Assembly (NCBI RefSeq): GCF_016584085.1
Contig: NZ_NRSJ01000049.1
Span: forward strand, 1 to 37,973
Source of the DNA: Halochromatium glycolicum
GTDB taxonomy: Bacteria; Pseudomonadota; Gammaproteobacteria; Chromatiales; Chromatiaceae
Direction of reading: 5' to 3'
DNA: 37,973 nt
The translations under genes and the position numbers were made by a program. This document shows, one piece after another, positions 23,740 through 31,257 of this stretch. How positions within the stretch are numbered: the stretch's first letter is position 1; each line of letters starts with the position of its first letter. Under the pieces are notes generated by a model. The model was given only the letters and a program-made list of their open reading frames with translations, ran no database searches and had not been told where the DNA came from.

Positions 23740-24630
23740 TTAGGTCCCCGGTTGGTTGCGGCGCTCGCGGTGGGCGTAGACGAAGAACAGCACGCCGAAG
23801 AGGCCGGCGATATAGCCGAGGCCGCCGATGATCTCGTGCAGGCGTTGGCTCTCGCGCAACCGGGTCAGCTCGCGGCGCAAGGGGCGGATCTCGTGCTGCA
23901 CGGTGCGGGCGATTAGCGTTCTGAGCGCGTTCGGGTCGCTGAGCGCGGTGGGAACAGTGACGCGTTCGGTCGGGGTTGCGGTGGCGTTTGCCGTGCCGCT
24001 CGCCGCACCGGAAGCGTCGCGAGCGGCCGTGGTACCGGTCTGGGCGACATCAGCGGGGGAGGTCTCAGCCCGGGCGTTTCCATCGTTCGTCGGCGTCGCG
24101 AGCGCGTCCTGCTGGCTCATTGGCGGACCATCCGCTGACGCTTCGATGGCGGCACGGTTGCCGGCAGCGGTCGGGGTTGGATCAGGGGTCGCAATCGCTG
24201 GCAGCTCATCGACCGACAACCTGGTCTCGGCGACATGGCCGGCGCCCAGGTTGGCGCGCAGGGTGTGCGGCACCGCCGAGGTCGGCCGATAGCGGAACAG
24301 GCCGTCATCATCGATTGTGGTCTCGCCGAGGCGTTCGCCATCGGGGCCGAACACCTCGATGCGCGTGCCGGGCTCGGCCACCTCGCCGCTGGAGAAGCCA
24401 ACTTCGCCCTCGATCGCGTTGCCCAACGGCCAGGCCGAGAGGATGACCTTGTGCGCGGCCGCGGGCGGCACAGCGCAGAGCAGCGCGAGCAGCAAGATGC
24501 CCGACAACAGGCTCGCCAGCGGACGGGGGCAGCTCAACGGGTGCGATAAAGCCAATTGACGGGATAAGGCGCACCCCAGTGATAAGCCCAACGGCCACAG
24601 CGCGTGGGTTTGACGATAGTATCCGTTCAT
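23740..24630 (-). CDS. NikL-like auxiliary component of the cobalt ECF importer (signal/anchor plus Ig-like domain)
   Basis: 296 residues. A hydrophobic segment at about 37-60 ends AHKVILSAWPLGN, followed by a carboxypeptidase-regulatory-like beta domain (IEGEVGFSSGEVAEPGTRIE, LGETTIDDDGLFRYRP). Next comes a long Ala/Thr-rich linker (about 145-230), then a charged helix (EIRPLRRELTRLRES) and one membrane helix near the C-terminus (GLGYIAGLFGVLFFVYAHRE). This is the layout of NikL-type extra subunits that replace CbiN in some cobalt/nickel importers. The name rests on architecture and position, since no CbiN-like gene is present. The start overlaps the cbiM stop by 4 bases (ATGA). Confidence 0.78.
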   Translation of the reverse strand: MNGYYRQTHALWPLGLSLGCALSRQLALSHPLSCPRPLASLLSGILLLALLCAVPPAAAHKVILSAWPLGNAIEGEVGFSSGEVAEPGTRIEVFGPDGERLGETTIDDDGLFRYRPTSAVPHTLRANLGAGHVAETRLSVDELPAIATPDPTPTAAGNRAAIEASADGPPMSQQDALATPTNDGNARAETSPADVAQTGTTAARDASGAASGTANATATPTERVTVPTALSDPNALRTLIARTVQHEIRPLRRELTRLRESQRLHEIIGGLGYIAGLFGVLFFVYAHRERRNQPGT

Positions 24631-25367
24631 CGCGTTAAACGGGCTGGTTGCTCACTGAAAACCGGCGCAGGCTGCTCTGACGGCGGTTGAACGGGCGACG
24701 AATGCGGCGCCCGGCTGTCAGCGCCGGCCGTCGCCCGCGCCGATGCTGATGCCGAGGCCGACCGGCTCATCACGCCGAGCAGGTCCGGGCGCACGCGTCG
24801 GATCAGCGTCACCGCGGCGGCGCACAGCAGCCCTTCGACGAGCATCACCGGCACGTGGCCGATCACAACCAGCTTGGCGGCCGGGATGAAGGCCTCGCCG
24901 GAGAGGGCCAGCACCGCGGCGACCCCCAGCGCCGTCAGCGCGATCGCCAGCGCCCCGGCGGTCGCGCCCCAGACCGCAGCGAGGGTCGCGTTGGGACCGG
25001 CGACGCCGCGCCGGCAGAGATAGAACACGATCACCGCTGGCAATGCGATGTTCAGGGTGTTGACGCCGAGCACGGTCAGGCCGCCGAAACCGAACAGCAC
25101 CGCCTGCAGCAGCAAGCCGATGAACAGGGCCGGGAAGGCGACCCAGCCGAGGATCAGGCCGGCCAGGCCGTTCATGATCAGGTGCAGGCTCGAGGGGCCG
25201 ATCGGTACATGCACGAGCGAGGCGACGAAGAACACCGCGCTGAGCAGACCGGCGGCGGGGATACGCTGCAGGTCGAGCTCGCGTGCGCCCTTGGCGATGC
25301 CGGCCACCGCGAGCGTGCTGGCGCCGAGCAGCACTGGCAGCGACAGCGCGCCGTCTAGGATGTGCAT
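24627..25367 (-). CDS. cbiM: Cobalt ECF transporter substrate-binding component CbiM
   Basis: 246 residues, about seven membrane helices. The metal-binding N-terminus is Met-His-Ile (MHILDG), whose amino group and His2 ligate Co2+ in CbiM/NikM; the further ligand His is in VPIGPSSLHLIMNGLAG. LNIALPAVIVFYLCRR and AAKLVVIGHVPVMLVEGLL are family motifs. The last about 45 residues are polar and Ser/Ala/Pro-rich, beyond the family core. The start must be at 25367 because the Met-His ends the metal site; only a weak GAGG precedes it. A 45-codon leader ORF overlaps it, and a B12 riboswitch lies upstream. Confidence 0.94.
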   Translation of the reverse strand: MHILDGALSLPVLLGASTLAVAGIAKGARELDLQRIPAAGLLSAVFFVASLVHVPIGPSSLHLIMNGLAGLILGWVAFPALFIGLLLQAVLFGFGGLTVLGVNTLNIALPAVIVFYLCRRGVAGPNATLAAVWGATAGALAIALTALGVAAVLALSGEAFIPAAKLVVIGHVPVMLVEGLLCAAAVTLIRRVRPDLLGVMSRSASASASARATAGADSRAPHSSPVQPPSEQPAPVFSEQPARLTR

Positions 25368-25492
25368 GACGGCCTCGCGGTCTGGTGGGGACTTGCTTGC
25401 TGGGGGCTTGCTTGCTGGGGGCGCGCTCGGTGGGCGCTCGCTCGGATCGACGCGCGCAGGCGGCGCGCATGCAGCGGGTCAGGACGCATCAT
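25355..25492 (-). CDS. Leader ORF between the B12 riboswitch and cbiM
   Basis: 45 codons from ATG 25492 (a second ATG follows directly). AGGAG at 25500-25504 sits 7 bases before the ATG, the best ribosome-binding site in this operon. The product is arginine-rich with a tandem PQQAS repeat encoded by two copies of a 15-base unit (about 25386-25416). The stop (TAG, 25355-25357) lies 13 bases inside cbiM, which itself has a poor ribosome-binding site. This arrangement suggests that the riboswitch gates ribosome entry at this ORF and that cbiM is translated by coupling. No homolog is known to me; it may be a purely regulatory peptide. Confidence 0.5.
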   Translation of the reverse strand: MMRPDPLHARRLRASIRASAHRARPQQASPQQASPHQTARPSCTS

Positions 25493-25504
25493 GACAAGAC
25501 TCCT

Positions 25505-25521
25505 CGGGATCGCCCGTCCCG
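25505..25521 (-). promoter_or_regulatory. Hairpin abutting the leader-ORF ribosome-binding site
   Basis: CGGGA and TCCCG form a 5-bp stem with a 7-base loop (CGGGCGA on the transcribed strand), ending exactly one base before AGGAG. It sits between the riboswitch aptamer and the start codon and is a plausible expression platform for translational control by kissing-loop contact, as in gram-negative cobalamin riboswitches. No T-tract follows, so transcription termination is less likely. Confidence 0.5.
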
Positions 25522-25540
25522 GTCGGATGATGAGTGGAGG

Positions 25541-25706
25541 CGGCAGGTCTCCTGACTCGCGCGTCATCGGCGGCGACCGGCCTTCCCAGCGACTGATCCC
25601 GTTCCGGATCACAGCCAGTGGCCCGTTGGCCGCGCCTCGGCGCTTACAGTTGCGGGGACAGTCACGGACTCGATGCGGGGCGCATCCCACCGTGTTCCCT
25701 TTTAAT
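25541..25706 (-). promoter_or_regulatory. Cobalamin (B12) riboswitch
   Basis: On the minus strand the aptamer opens AAAAGGGAACACGGTG (near 25706), continues with the conserved core GACTGTCCCCGCAACTGTAA, then GCCACTGG, GGGAAGGCCGG and the closing GAGTCAGGAGACCTGCC (25558-25542). These are the consensus blocks of the adenosylcobalamin riboswitch in the right order and spacing. It stands about 175 bases upstream of cbiM and should switch off the cobalt importer/CbiX operon when cobalamin is plentiful. Confidence 0.95.
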
Positions 25707-25787
25707 CCCGCGCCGCGGCAGCAGCGACGGGAACCGCGTGGCAAGCATGATACGCTTTGTGTCCGATTCGCGATAGTTCCCCGCCCC

Positions 25788-25934
25788 ATGCTCACCACGT
25801 CTTCAGTGCTACACCGCGTCCCGTCGGCCGCCGTCGCTCGGCGCTTGGCCGCCATCGACCGCCTTGCCGCCCTCATCGCGCTGCACCGCGACCTGCCGCA
25901 GAGCGCGCCCATCGCCTGGGGTGAGCTGGCATGA
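25788..25934 (+). CDS. Small ORF upstream of the cbiH-cbiA fusion, unknown
   Basis: 48 codons from ATG 25788 (LHRVPSAAVARRLAAIDRLA, LIALHRDLPQSAPIAWGELA). It runs in the same direction as the fusion gene, and its final nine codons are repeated 65 bases later so that the second copy's stop overlaps the fusion-gene ATG. No convincing ribosome-binding site precedes the ATG. It could be a small leader protein or the remnant of a lost cobalamin gene. I do not recognise the family. Confidence 0.3.
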   Translation: MLTTSSVLHRVPSAAVARRLAAIDRLAALIALHRDLPQSAPIAWGELA

Positions 25935-26004
25935 TGGCACCAACGAGGCGTTTTTTTGCCGCAGGCCGGTCTCGCATCGCCTGGGGTGAGCCGGCGTGAT
26001 GGCA
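25910..26004 (+). repeat. 30-bp direct repeat at the start of the cbiH-cbiA gene
   Basis: Bases 25910-25939 and 25975-26004 agree in 28 of 30 positions (CATCGCCTGGGGTGAGC then GGC-TGATGGCA), a 65-base tandem-type duplication. Each copy carries a stop-start TGATG or ATGATG. The first copy opens a 22-codon frame (25931-25999) that ends at the fusion-gene ATG, so both copies can direct translation initiation. A run of seven T lies between them. Confidence 0.7.
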
Positions 26005-28479
26005 GGCCATCTCGCACTCGTCGGGCTCGGTCCCGGCGACCCGCGCCAGATGACCCTGGCCGCGCATGACGCCATCGCCGCCGCAGAGGTGATCGTGGGC
26101 TATCGTCCCTACGTCGAGCTGATCGAGGCGCTGCTTGGCGAGCAGCAGGTCATCGCCTCGGGCATGACCGAGGAGCTCGCACGCTGCCGCGCCGCGCTGG
26201 AGCAGGCGCGCGCAGGGCGACGGGTGGCGCTGATCTCCTCTGGCGAGGTCGGCGTCTTCGGCATAGCCGCACCGCTGTTCGAGCTGCTGTTCGCCGAGGG
26301 CTGGCGACCGGGTGCCGACGTCGAGGTCACGGTCGTTCCCGGCATCACCGCCGCATCCTCCTGCGCTGCGCGATTGGGCGCGCCGCTGAGCCACGACTTC
26401 TGCGCGATCTCGCTGTCGGATCAGCTCACGCCCTGGGCGGTCATCGCCGAGCGGCTCGACGCGGCGGCCCGCGCCGATTTCGTCATCGCCCTCTACAACC
26501 CGCGCAGCCGGCGCCGGCGCGCGCACATCCTGAAGGCGCGCGAGATCCTGCTGCGGCACCGCCCCGCCGAGACGCCGGTGGCGATCGTCGAGCGCGTCTA
26601 TCGTGACGGCGAGCGTAGCGAGCTGTGCACACTCGCCGATTTCACCGCCGCCGAGATCAGCATGCTGAGCACCGTGATCATCGGTAACCGCAGTACCCGG
26701 GTGCGCTCTGGGATGATGCTGACTCCGCGCGGCTACGAACGGAAATACGCGCTCGCGGATGGCCGTATCCGGCCCGGCGAACGGCCCGGATGGGCGTTGG
26801 GAGAGGGGGGCGATCGCAATGCCTCCGAGCACGGGCCCGGGCTGGCTCCAGTTGCCAATGCCGCGGGGGCTGGCGGCGGCGCCACTGGGGCGAGCCCGAA
26901 TCACGGCACCGTCGAGCCTATCGGCGCTGGGGTGGATTGCACCGACGTTGAGCAGGATTGCACCGAGGCTGGGGCGGAGGCCGCGCTTGCGCGCGTCCAA
27001 GAGACCGACTGCGAGGCTCACTCCGGCGCTGGCGCGGTGCGCGCTTGTCCGGCCCTGTTCCTGTCGGCAATCTCATCCGGCCAGGGCAAGACGACGCTGG
27101 CCGCGGCGCTCGCCCGTTACCATCACCGCGCCGGCCGGCGCGTGCGGGTGTTCAAGATCGGTCCGGACTTCCTCGATCCGATGATCCTGGCCCGCGCCTC
27201 GGGCGCCGAGGTCGAGCCGCTGGACCTGTGGATGGTCGGCGAGCCAGCCTGCCGCCGGCTGCTCTACGAGGCCGCGGGCAAGGCCGATCTGATCCTGGTC
27301 GAGGGCGCGATGGGGCTGTTCGATGGCACGCCGTCGGGCGCCGATCTCGCCGAGCGTTTCGGGCTGCCGGCGGCGGTGCTGATCGACGCGCGCGGCATGG
27401 GGCAGACCTTCGGCGCGCTCGCGCTGGGTCTGGCCCAGTACCGGCCCGGTCTGCGCCTGGCCGGCGTCATTGCCAACCGGGTCGGCAGTGAGCGGCATGG
27501 CGAGATGATCGCCGAGGGTATCCCGGCTCAGGTGCCGTTCCTCGGCGCCTTGCCGCGATTGGATGAGGCTGCCTTGCCAAGCCGGCATCTGGGGCTGGTC
27601 CAGGCTGCTGAGATCGCCGATCTCGAGCAGCGGCTCGATGCCGCGACCGCGCATCTCGCTGGGACGGCGCTGGCCGAGTTGCCGCCGTCGGTCGCGTTTC
27701 AGGCGCCGGCGCCCGGCTTCGAGCCCGAGCCGGACACCGCGCTGATGTCCGCACGGGCGCCAAAGCGCGCGCCTGAGCCGGCGCCCGAGCCGCCCGAGCG
27801 CGCGTCCGAGCCGGCGCCCGAGCCGCCCGAGCGCGCGTTCGAGCTGGCGCCGGCACTCAGGCCCAAGCCAGCGCCTCTCCTGGTCGGTCGGCGAATTGCT
27901 GTGGCCCATGATGCCGCCTTCTCATTCCTTTATGCGGCCAATCTGCGGCTACTGCGGTCGCTCGGTGCCGAGCTGAGCCTGTTCTCGCCGCTGCGGGACA
28001 GCGCGGTGGAGGCCGATGCGATCTATCTGCCCGGCGGCTATCCGGAGCTGCATCTGGAAACCCTCGCCGCCAATCAAGCGATGCAGCGGTCATTGCGGGA
28101 GCATGTCGACGCCGGCAAGCCGCTCTATGCCGAATGCGGTGGCATGCTCTCGCTGCTGGAGACGCTGACCGACAAGGACGGTCGCAGTGGCTGCCTGGCC
28201 GGTCTACTGCCCGGTCACGGCCGGCTGCAGCCGCGCCTCGCCGGTCTTGGCATGCAGCGCCTGGCAACACCAACCGGAGTGCTGCGCGGCCACAGCTTCC
28301 ACCATTCCACCATGGAGACCCCGCTGACACCGAGTACGTACGGTATCCGCCAACGCGATGGCGGCCGCGGCGAGCCGGTCTACCGGTATGGCTCGCTGAC
28401 GGCCAGCTATCTGCATCTCTATTTCCCGTCGGCGCCTGCGGCGGCTGCGGCCTTGTTTATCGACGAGTCGCGGCTATGA
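25999..28479 (+). CDS. CbiH-CbiA fusion: (cobalt-)precorrin-3 C17-methyltransferase + cobyrinic acid a,c-diamide synthase
   Basis: 826 residues from ATG 25999 (a GTG lies one codon earlier). About 1-245 is the C17 methylase (CobJ/CbiH): LALVGLGPGDPRQMTLAAHD, VIVGYRPYVELI, VALISSGEVGVFG, VVPGITAASSCAARLGAPLS, FVIALYNPRSRRRRAHI. After a linker, about 350-826 is CbiA/CobB: P-loop-like SSGQGKTTLA (about 359), FKIGPDFLDPMIL, VEGAMGLFDG, then the type 1 glutaminase domain YLPGGYPELHLE and AECGGM with catalytic Cys713, and a C-terminal HSFHHST. Two methylase/amidase steps far apart in the pathway are thus joined. The linker around 590-615 holds a 33-bp tandem repeat. It converges on pyrC with only 5 bases between the two stops. 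Confidence 0.92.
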   Translation: MAGHLALVGLGPGDPRQMTLAAHDAIAAAEVIVGYRPYVELIEALLGEQQVIASGMTEELARCRAALEQARAGRRVALISSGEVGVFGIAAPLFELLFAEGWRPGADVEVTVVPGITAASSCAARLGAPLSHDFCAISLSDQLTPWAVIAERLDAAARADFVIALYNPRSRRRRAHILKAREILLRHRPAETPVAIVERVYRDGERSELCTLADFTAAEISMLSTVIIGNRSTRVRSGMMLTPRGYERKYALADGRIRPGERPGWALGEGGDRNASEHGPGLAPVANAAGAGGGATGASPNHGTVEPIGAGVDCTDVEQDCTEAGAEAALARVQETDCEAHSGAGAVRACPALFLSAISSGQGKTTLAAALARYHHRAGRRVRVFKIGPDFLDPMILARASGAEVEPLDLWMVGEPACRRLLYEAAGKADLILVEGAMGLFDGTPSGADLAERFGLPAAVLIDARGMGQTFGALALGLAQYRPGLRLAGVIANRVGSERHGEMIAEGIPAQVPFLGALPRLDEAALPSRHLGLVQAAEIADLEQRLDAATAHLAGTALAELPPSVAFQAPAPGFEPEPDTALMSARAPKRAPEPAPEPPERASEPAPEPPERAFELAPALRPKPAPLLVGRRIAVAHDAAFSFLYAANLRLLRSLGAELSLFSPLRDSAVEADAIYLPGGYPELHLETLAANQAMQRSLREHVDAGKPLYAECGGMLSLLETLTDKDGRSGCLAGLLPGHGRLQPRLAGLGMQRLATPTGVLRGHSFHHSTMETPLTPSTYGIRQRDGGRGEPVYRYGSLTASYLHLYFPSAPAAAAALFIDESRL
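27775..27840 (+). repeat. 33-bp tandem repeat in the CbiA interdomain linker
   Basis: Two in-frame copies (27775-27807 and 27808-27840) differ at one base. They encode EPAPEPPERAS and EPAPEPPERAF, a Pro/Glu-rich flexible spacer between the synthetase and glutaminase domains. The repeat unit is a multiple of three, so copy-number changes would keep the frame. Confidence 0.85.
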
Positions 28480-28484
28480 GCGGT

Positions 28485-29522
28485 TCAAACCAGTCGCCAG
28501 GCGACCTCGGTCCCGGCGCGCAAGGGCAGGATCTCGTCCGAGCCTGTGCCGATCAGCTCGGGCACCGACCACGCCTGGGCTTCCAGGGTGATCTTGTCGT
28601 CATTCCTGGGCAGGCCGTAGAAGTCCGGGCCATGGAAGCTCGCAAAGCCTTCGAGTCGATCCAAGGCACCGGCGTCGGCGAAGACCTCGGCATAGAGCTC
28701 GATCGCCGCCGGTGCGCTGTAGATGCCGGCACAGCCGCAACCCGACTCCTTGGCGTTTTTTGGATGCGGTGCCGAATCCGTGCCGAGAAAGAACTTCGGG
28801 TGACCGCTGGTGGCCGCTTTCACCAAGGCCTGACGATGGGTTTCGCGCTTGAGCAACGGCAGGCAGTAATGGTGCGGTCGCAAACCGCCATCGAACAGCG
28901 CATTGCGATTCAGTAACAGATGATGAACGGTGATGGTCGCCGCGACCCGCTCGGAGGCTTCCAGCACGTAGTCGACGGCGTCCTTGGTCGTGACGTGCTC
29001 GAGCACGGTGCGCAGCGCCGGAAACCGCGTATTGATCTGCTGTAGATGCCGCTCGATGAACACCGCTTCCCGGTCGAAGACATCGATCTCCCGATCCGTG
29101 ACTTCACCATGCAGCAACAGCGGAAGATCGACCTCCTGCATGACCTCGAGCACCGCATCAACCTGGCTCAGATCCCGAACCCCATTGTCGGAATTGGTCG
29201 TTGCGCCCGCCGGATACACCTTGACCGCATGGATCGCGTCTGACGCCTTGGCCCGGCGGATCTCGTCCGGCGAGGTGTTCTCGGTCAAGTACAGTGTCAT
29301 CAGCGGCTCGAAGGTCATGCCCTCGGGAACCGCCGCCAGAATGCGCCCGCGATAGGCCTCGGCCTCGGCCACCGTGGTGACCGGCGGCTTCAGGTTGGGC
29401 ATCACGATGGCTCGCGCGAAGCAACGAGCTGTGTCCGCAATCACCCTGTTCAGCATGTCACCATCGCGCAGATGGAGATGCCAGTCATCGGGTTTGGTGA
29501 TTCGGAGTTGCTGGTTTGACAT
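28485..29522 (-). CDS. pyrC: Dihydroorotase PyrC
   Basis: 345 residues, the size of the dimeric class II enzyme of enterobacteria. It closes carbamoyl-aspartate to dihydroorotate in pyrimidine synthesis. The binuclear zinc site is visible: DDWHLHLRDG (His15, His17), HAVKVYPAGATTNSDNGV with the carbamylated Lys101, LLLHGEVTD, TVHHLLLNR, and the catalytic Asp in GTDSAPHPK. RPHHYCLPLLK and the flexible loop are also typical. The gene begins 37 bases after the sulP stop with no terminator between, so it may share the upstream carbon-metabolism transcript. Confidence 0.97.
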   Translation of the reverse strand: MSNQQLRITKPDDWHLHLRDGDMLNRVIADTARCFARAIVMPNLKPPVTTVAEAEAYRGRILAAVPEGMTFEPLMTLYLTENTSPDEIRRAKASDAIHAVKVYPAGATTNSDNGVRDLSQVDAVLEVMQEVDLPLLLHGEVTDREIDVFDREAVFIERHLQQINTRFPALRTVLEHVTTKDAVDYVLEASERVAATITVHHLLLNRNALFDGGLRPHHYCLPLLKRETHRQALVKAATSGHPKFFLGTDSAPHPKNAKESGCGCAGIYSAPAAIELYAEVFADAGALDRLEGFASFHGPDFYGLPRNDDKITLEAQAWSVPELIGTGSDEILPLRAGTEVAWRLV

Positions 29523-29559
29523 TCCAAACTGGAGGATCAGGTCGTTGCTGCAAAGGCTG

Positions 29560-31257
29560 TCATGCCGAGGCCATCTTACTCGCTGACGGCTGAGCTGGCA
29601 GGCTGTTTCTCATCCTCTCCCGTAACACATCCATCGCGGCTTGGACGGCCCGATGGCGATCCGGGTAATCCGACACGGCCTCGTGATCGAGGATTCTCAA
29701 TTTCTGCAGGGGCTTCTTGATGGGCTCGCTGGCGCCCGCGACCATGACCTGTCCGCCCGCCGCGATCACGTCATGGGCCATATTCTCAATCGCAAGGGAC
29801 ACCGAGGTCCCCAGGAAGGGCACATCCGTCAGGTCGATGATCATGACCTTGGCGTTGGCGATGGCGGCATGCTCCTGGGAGATGGTCTTGGCCACCCCGA
29901 AGATCATCGGGCCGCTGAGTTGGAACAGCAGGATGTTGCCATCCGCGCTCTCGAGCAAGTCGCGGTCTTCGTCGCTGATCTGGATGTCGTCATCGAGGAT
30001 GGAGATGGTCTTGACCTTGTGCGCCGGCAGTTCCGAGAGCTTCTGGATGGTGAGGAGATTGGCCAGGAAGACCCCGAAGCCGACGGCGACGATGAGGTCG
30101 TAGAACACCGTCAACAGCATGACGCTGTACATCAGGAGGGTGCTGGTTTTCGACACCCGGTGTGCCCGCTTCAGGAAGCTCCAGTCGAGGATATCGATGC
30201 CCACCTTCATGGCAATGGCCGAGAGGATCGCCATGGGCACATCCGCCAGCAGGGGCGCTGCCCAGAGGACGACGATCAGCAGCAGCAGCGCGCGGATCAC
30301 GCCGGCCAGGATGGTTTGGGCACCGGTCTGGATATTCGCCACGGTCCCCATGGTGGCGCCGGCTCCGGGCAACCCGCCGAGGAGACCGGATACGATGTTG
30401 CCGATGCCCTGGCCGACCAGCTCGCGGTTGCTGTCGTGCTGGTCGCGGGTCAGGCTGTCCGCGATCATCGCGGTCAGCAACGTGTCGATGGCGCCCAGGG
30501 TGCCGAGGACGATGCCGTCCAGTAGAATCCGGGTGACCTCCTCAGGGGTGAACGACGGCAGCACGAGACTGGGCAGTCCCATCGGGATCTGGCCAATGGT
30601 GCGCAGGCTGCCGAGCGGCAGCAAGAACAGGACAACGGCGGTCCCGATCAGCAGAACCAGCAGTTGCGGCGGGCAGAAGCGACGCCACCGAGCCGGGTAC
30701 AGCAACAGGAAGCAGAAGGCCAGCCCGCCGAGCAACAGCTCCGTCGAGTCCAGGTCCTGGATCAGCCGGGGCAGGGCCTCGATCGTGGCCAGCACGCCCC
30801 CGGGGGGCGCCGGATGGCCCAGCATCGGCGGGAGCTGGAGCAGGATGAGGATGATGCCGATGCCGGACATGAAGCCGGAGATCACCGCATAGGGCATCAG
30901 GGTGATGAAACGTCCTAGTTTCATGAGCCCGATCAGCAGCTGGAACGCCCCGGCGACCATGACCACCGTGAAGGCCATGGCCATGCCGTTCTCGGGGTAG
31001 CGGGCCACCAGGCTGGTGATGACCGCGGTCATGATCACGGTCATGGGACCGGTCGGCTCGGAGATCAGCCGGCTGGAGCCTCCGAACAGCGCCGCGAACA
31101 ATCCCACGCAGACGGCCCCATACAGACCGGCCTGTGGACCGGCCCCGGAGGCCACGCCGAACGCAAGGGCCAGTGGCAGCGACAGGATGGCGGTGGTGAC
31201 CCCGCCGGCAAGATCCGGTCCGACATGCTTGAATGTCAGGCGATTCATGAATGGCAT
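29560..31257 (-). CDS. SulP-family anion transporter with STAS domain (candidate bicarbonate or sulfate carrier)
   Basis: 565 residues, about ten to twelve membrane helices, followed by a cytoplasmic STAS domain (about 430-550: NILLFQLSGPMIFGVAKTIS, KVMIIDLTDVPFLGTSVSLA). The transport core begins PDLAGGVTTAILSLPLALAF and includes SEPTGPMTVIMTAVIT and the later LLGGLPGAGATMGTVANIQT. SulP proteins carry sulfate, bicarbonate or dicarboxylates, and sequence motifs alone do not decide. Its ATG shares a base with the pycB stop (TGATG), so it is translated together with a bicarbonate-using enzyme. On that ground bicarbonate import is the favoured, but inferred, role. A second ATG three codons in is an alternative start. 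Confidence 0.9.
   Translation of the reverse strand: MPFMNRLTFKHVGPDLAGGVTTAILSLPLALAFGVASGAGPQAGLYGAVCVGLFAALFGGSSRLISEPTGPMTVIMTAVITSLVARYPENGMAMAFTVVMVAGAFQLLIGLMKLGRFITLMPYAVISGFMSGIGIILILLQLPPMLGHPAPPGGVLATIEALPRLIQDLDSTELLLGGLAFCFLLLYPARWRRFCPPQLLVLLIGTAVVLFLLPLGSLRTIGQIPMGLPSLVLPSFTPEEVTRILLDGIVLGTLGAIDTLLTAMIADSLTRDQHDSNRELVGQGIGNIVSGLLGGLPGAGATMGTVANIQTGAQTILAGVIRALLLLIVVLWAAPLLADVPMAILSAIAMKVGIDILDWSFLKRAHRVSKTSTLLMYSVMLLTVFYDLIVAVGFGVFLANLLTIQKLSELPAHKVKTISILDDDIQISDEDRDLLESADGNILLFQLSGPMIFGVAKTISQEHAAIANAKVMIIDLTDVPFLGTSVSLAIENMAHDVIAAGGQVMVAGASEPIKKPLQKLRILDHEAVSDYPDRHRAVQAAMDVLRERMRNSLPAQPSASKMASA

Noticed and set aside
28480..28484. Bidirectional terminator between the convergent cbiH-cbiA and pyrC genes
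   Set aside because: Only five bases separate the stops, and I see no hairpin with T-tract at either gene end.
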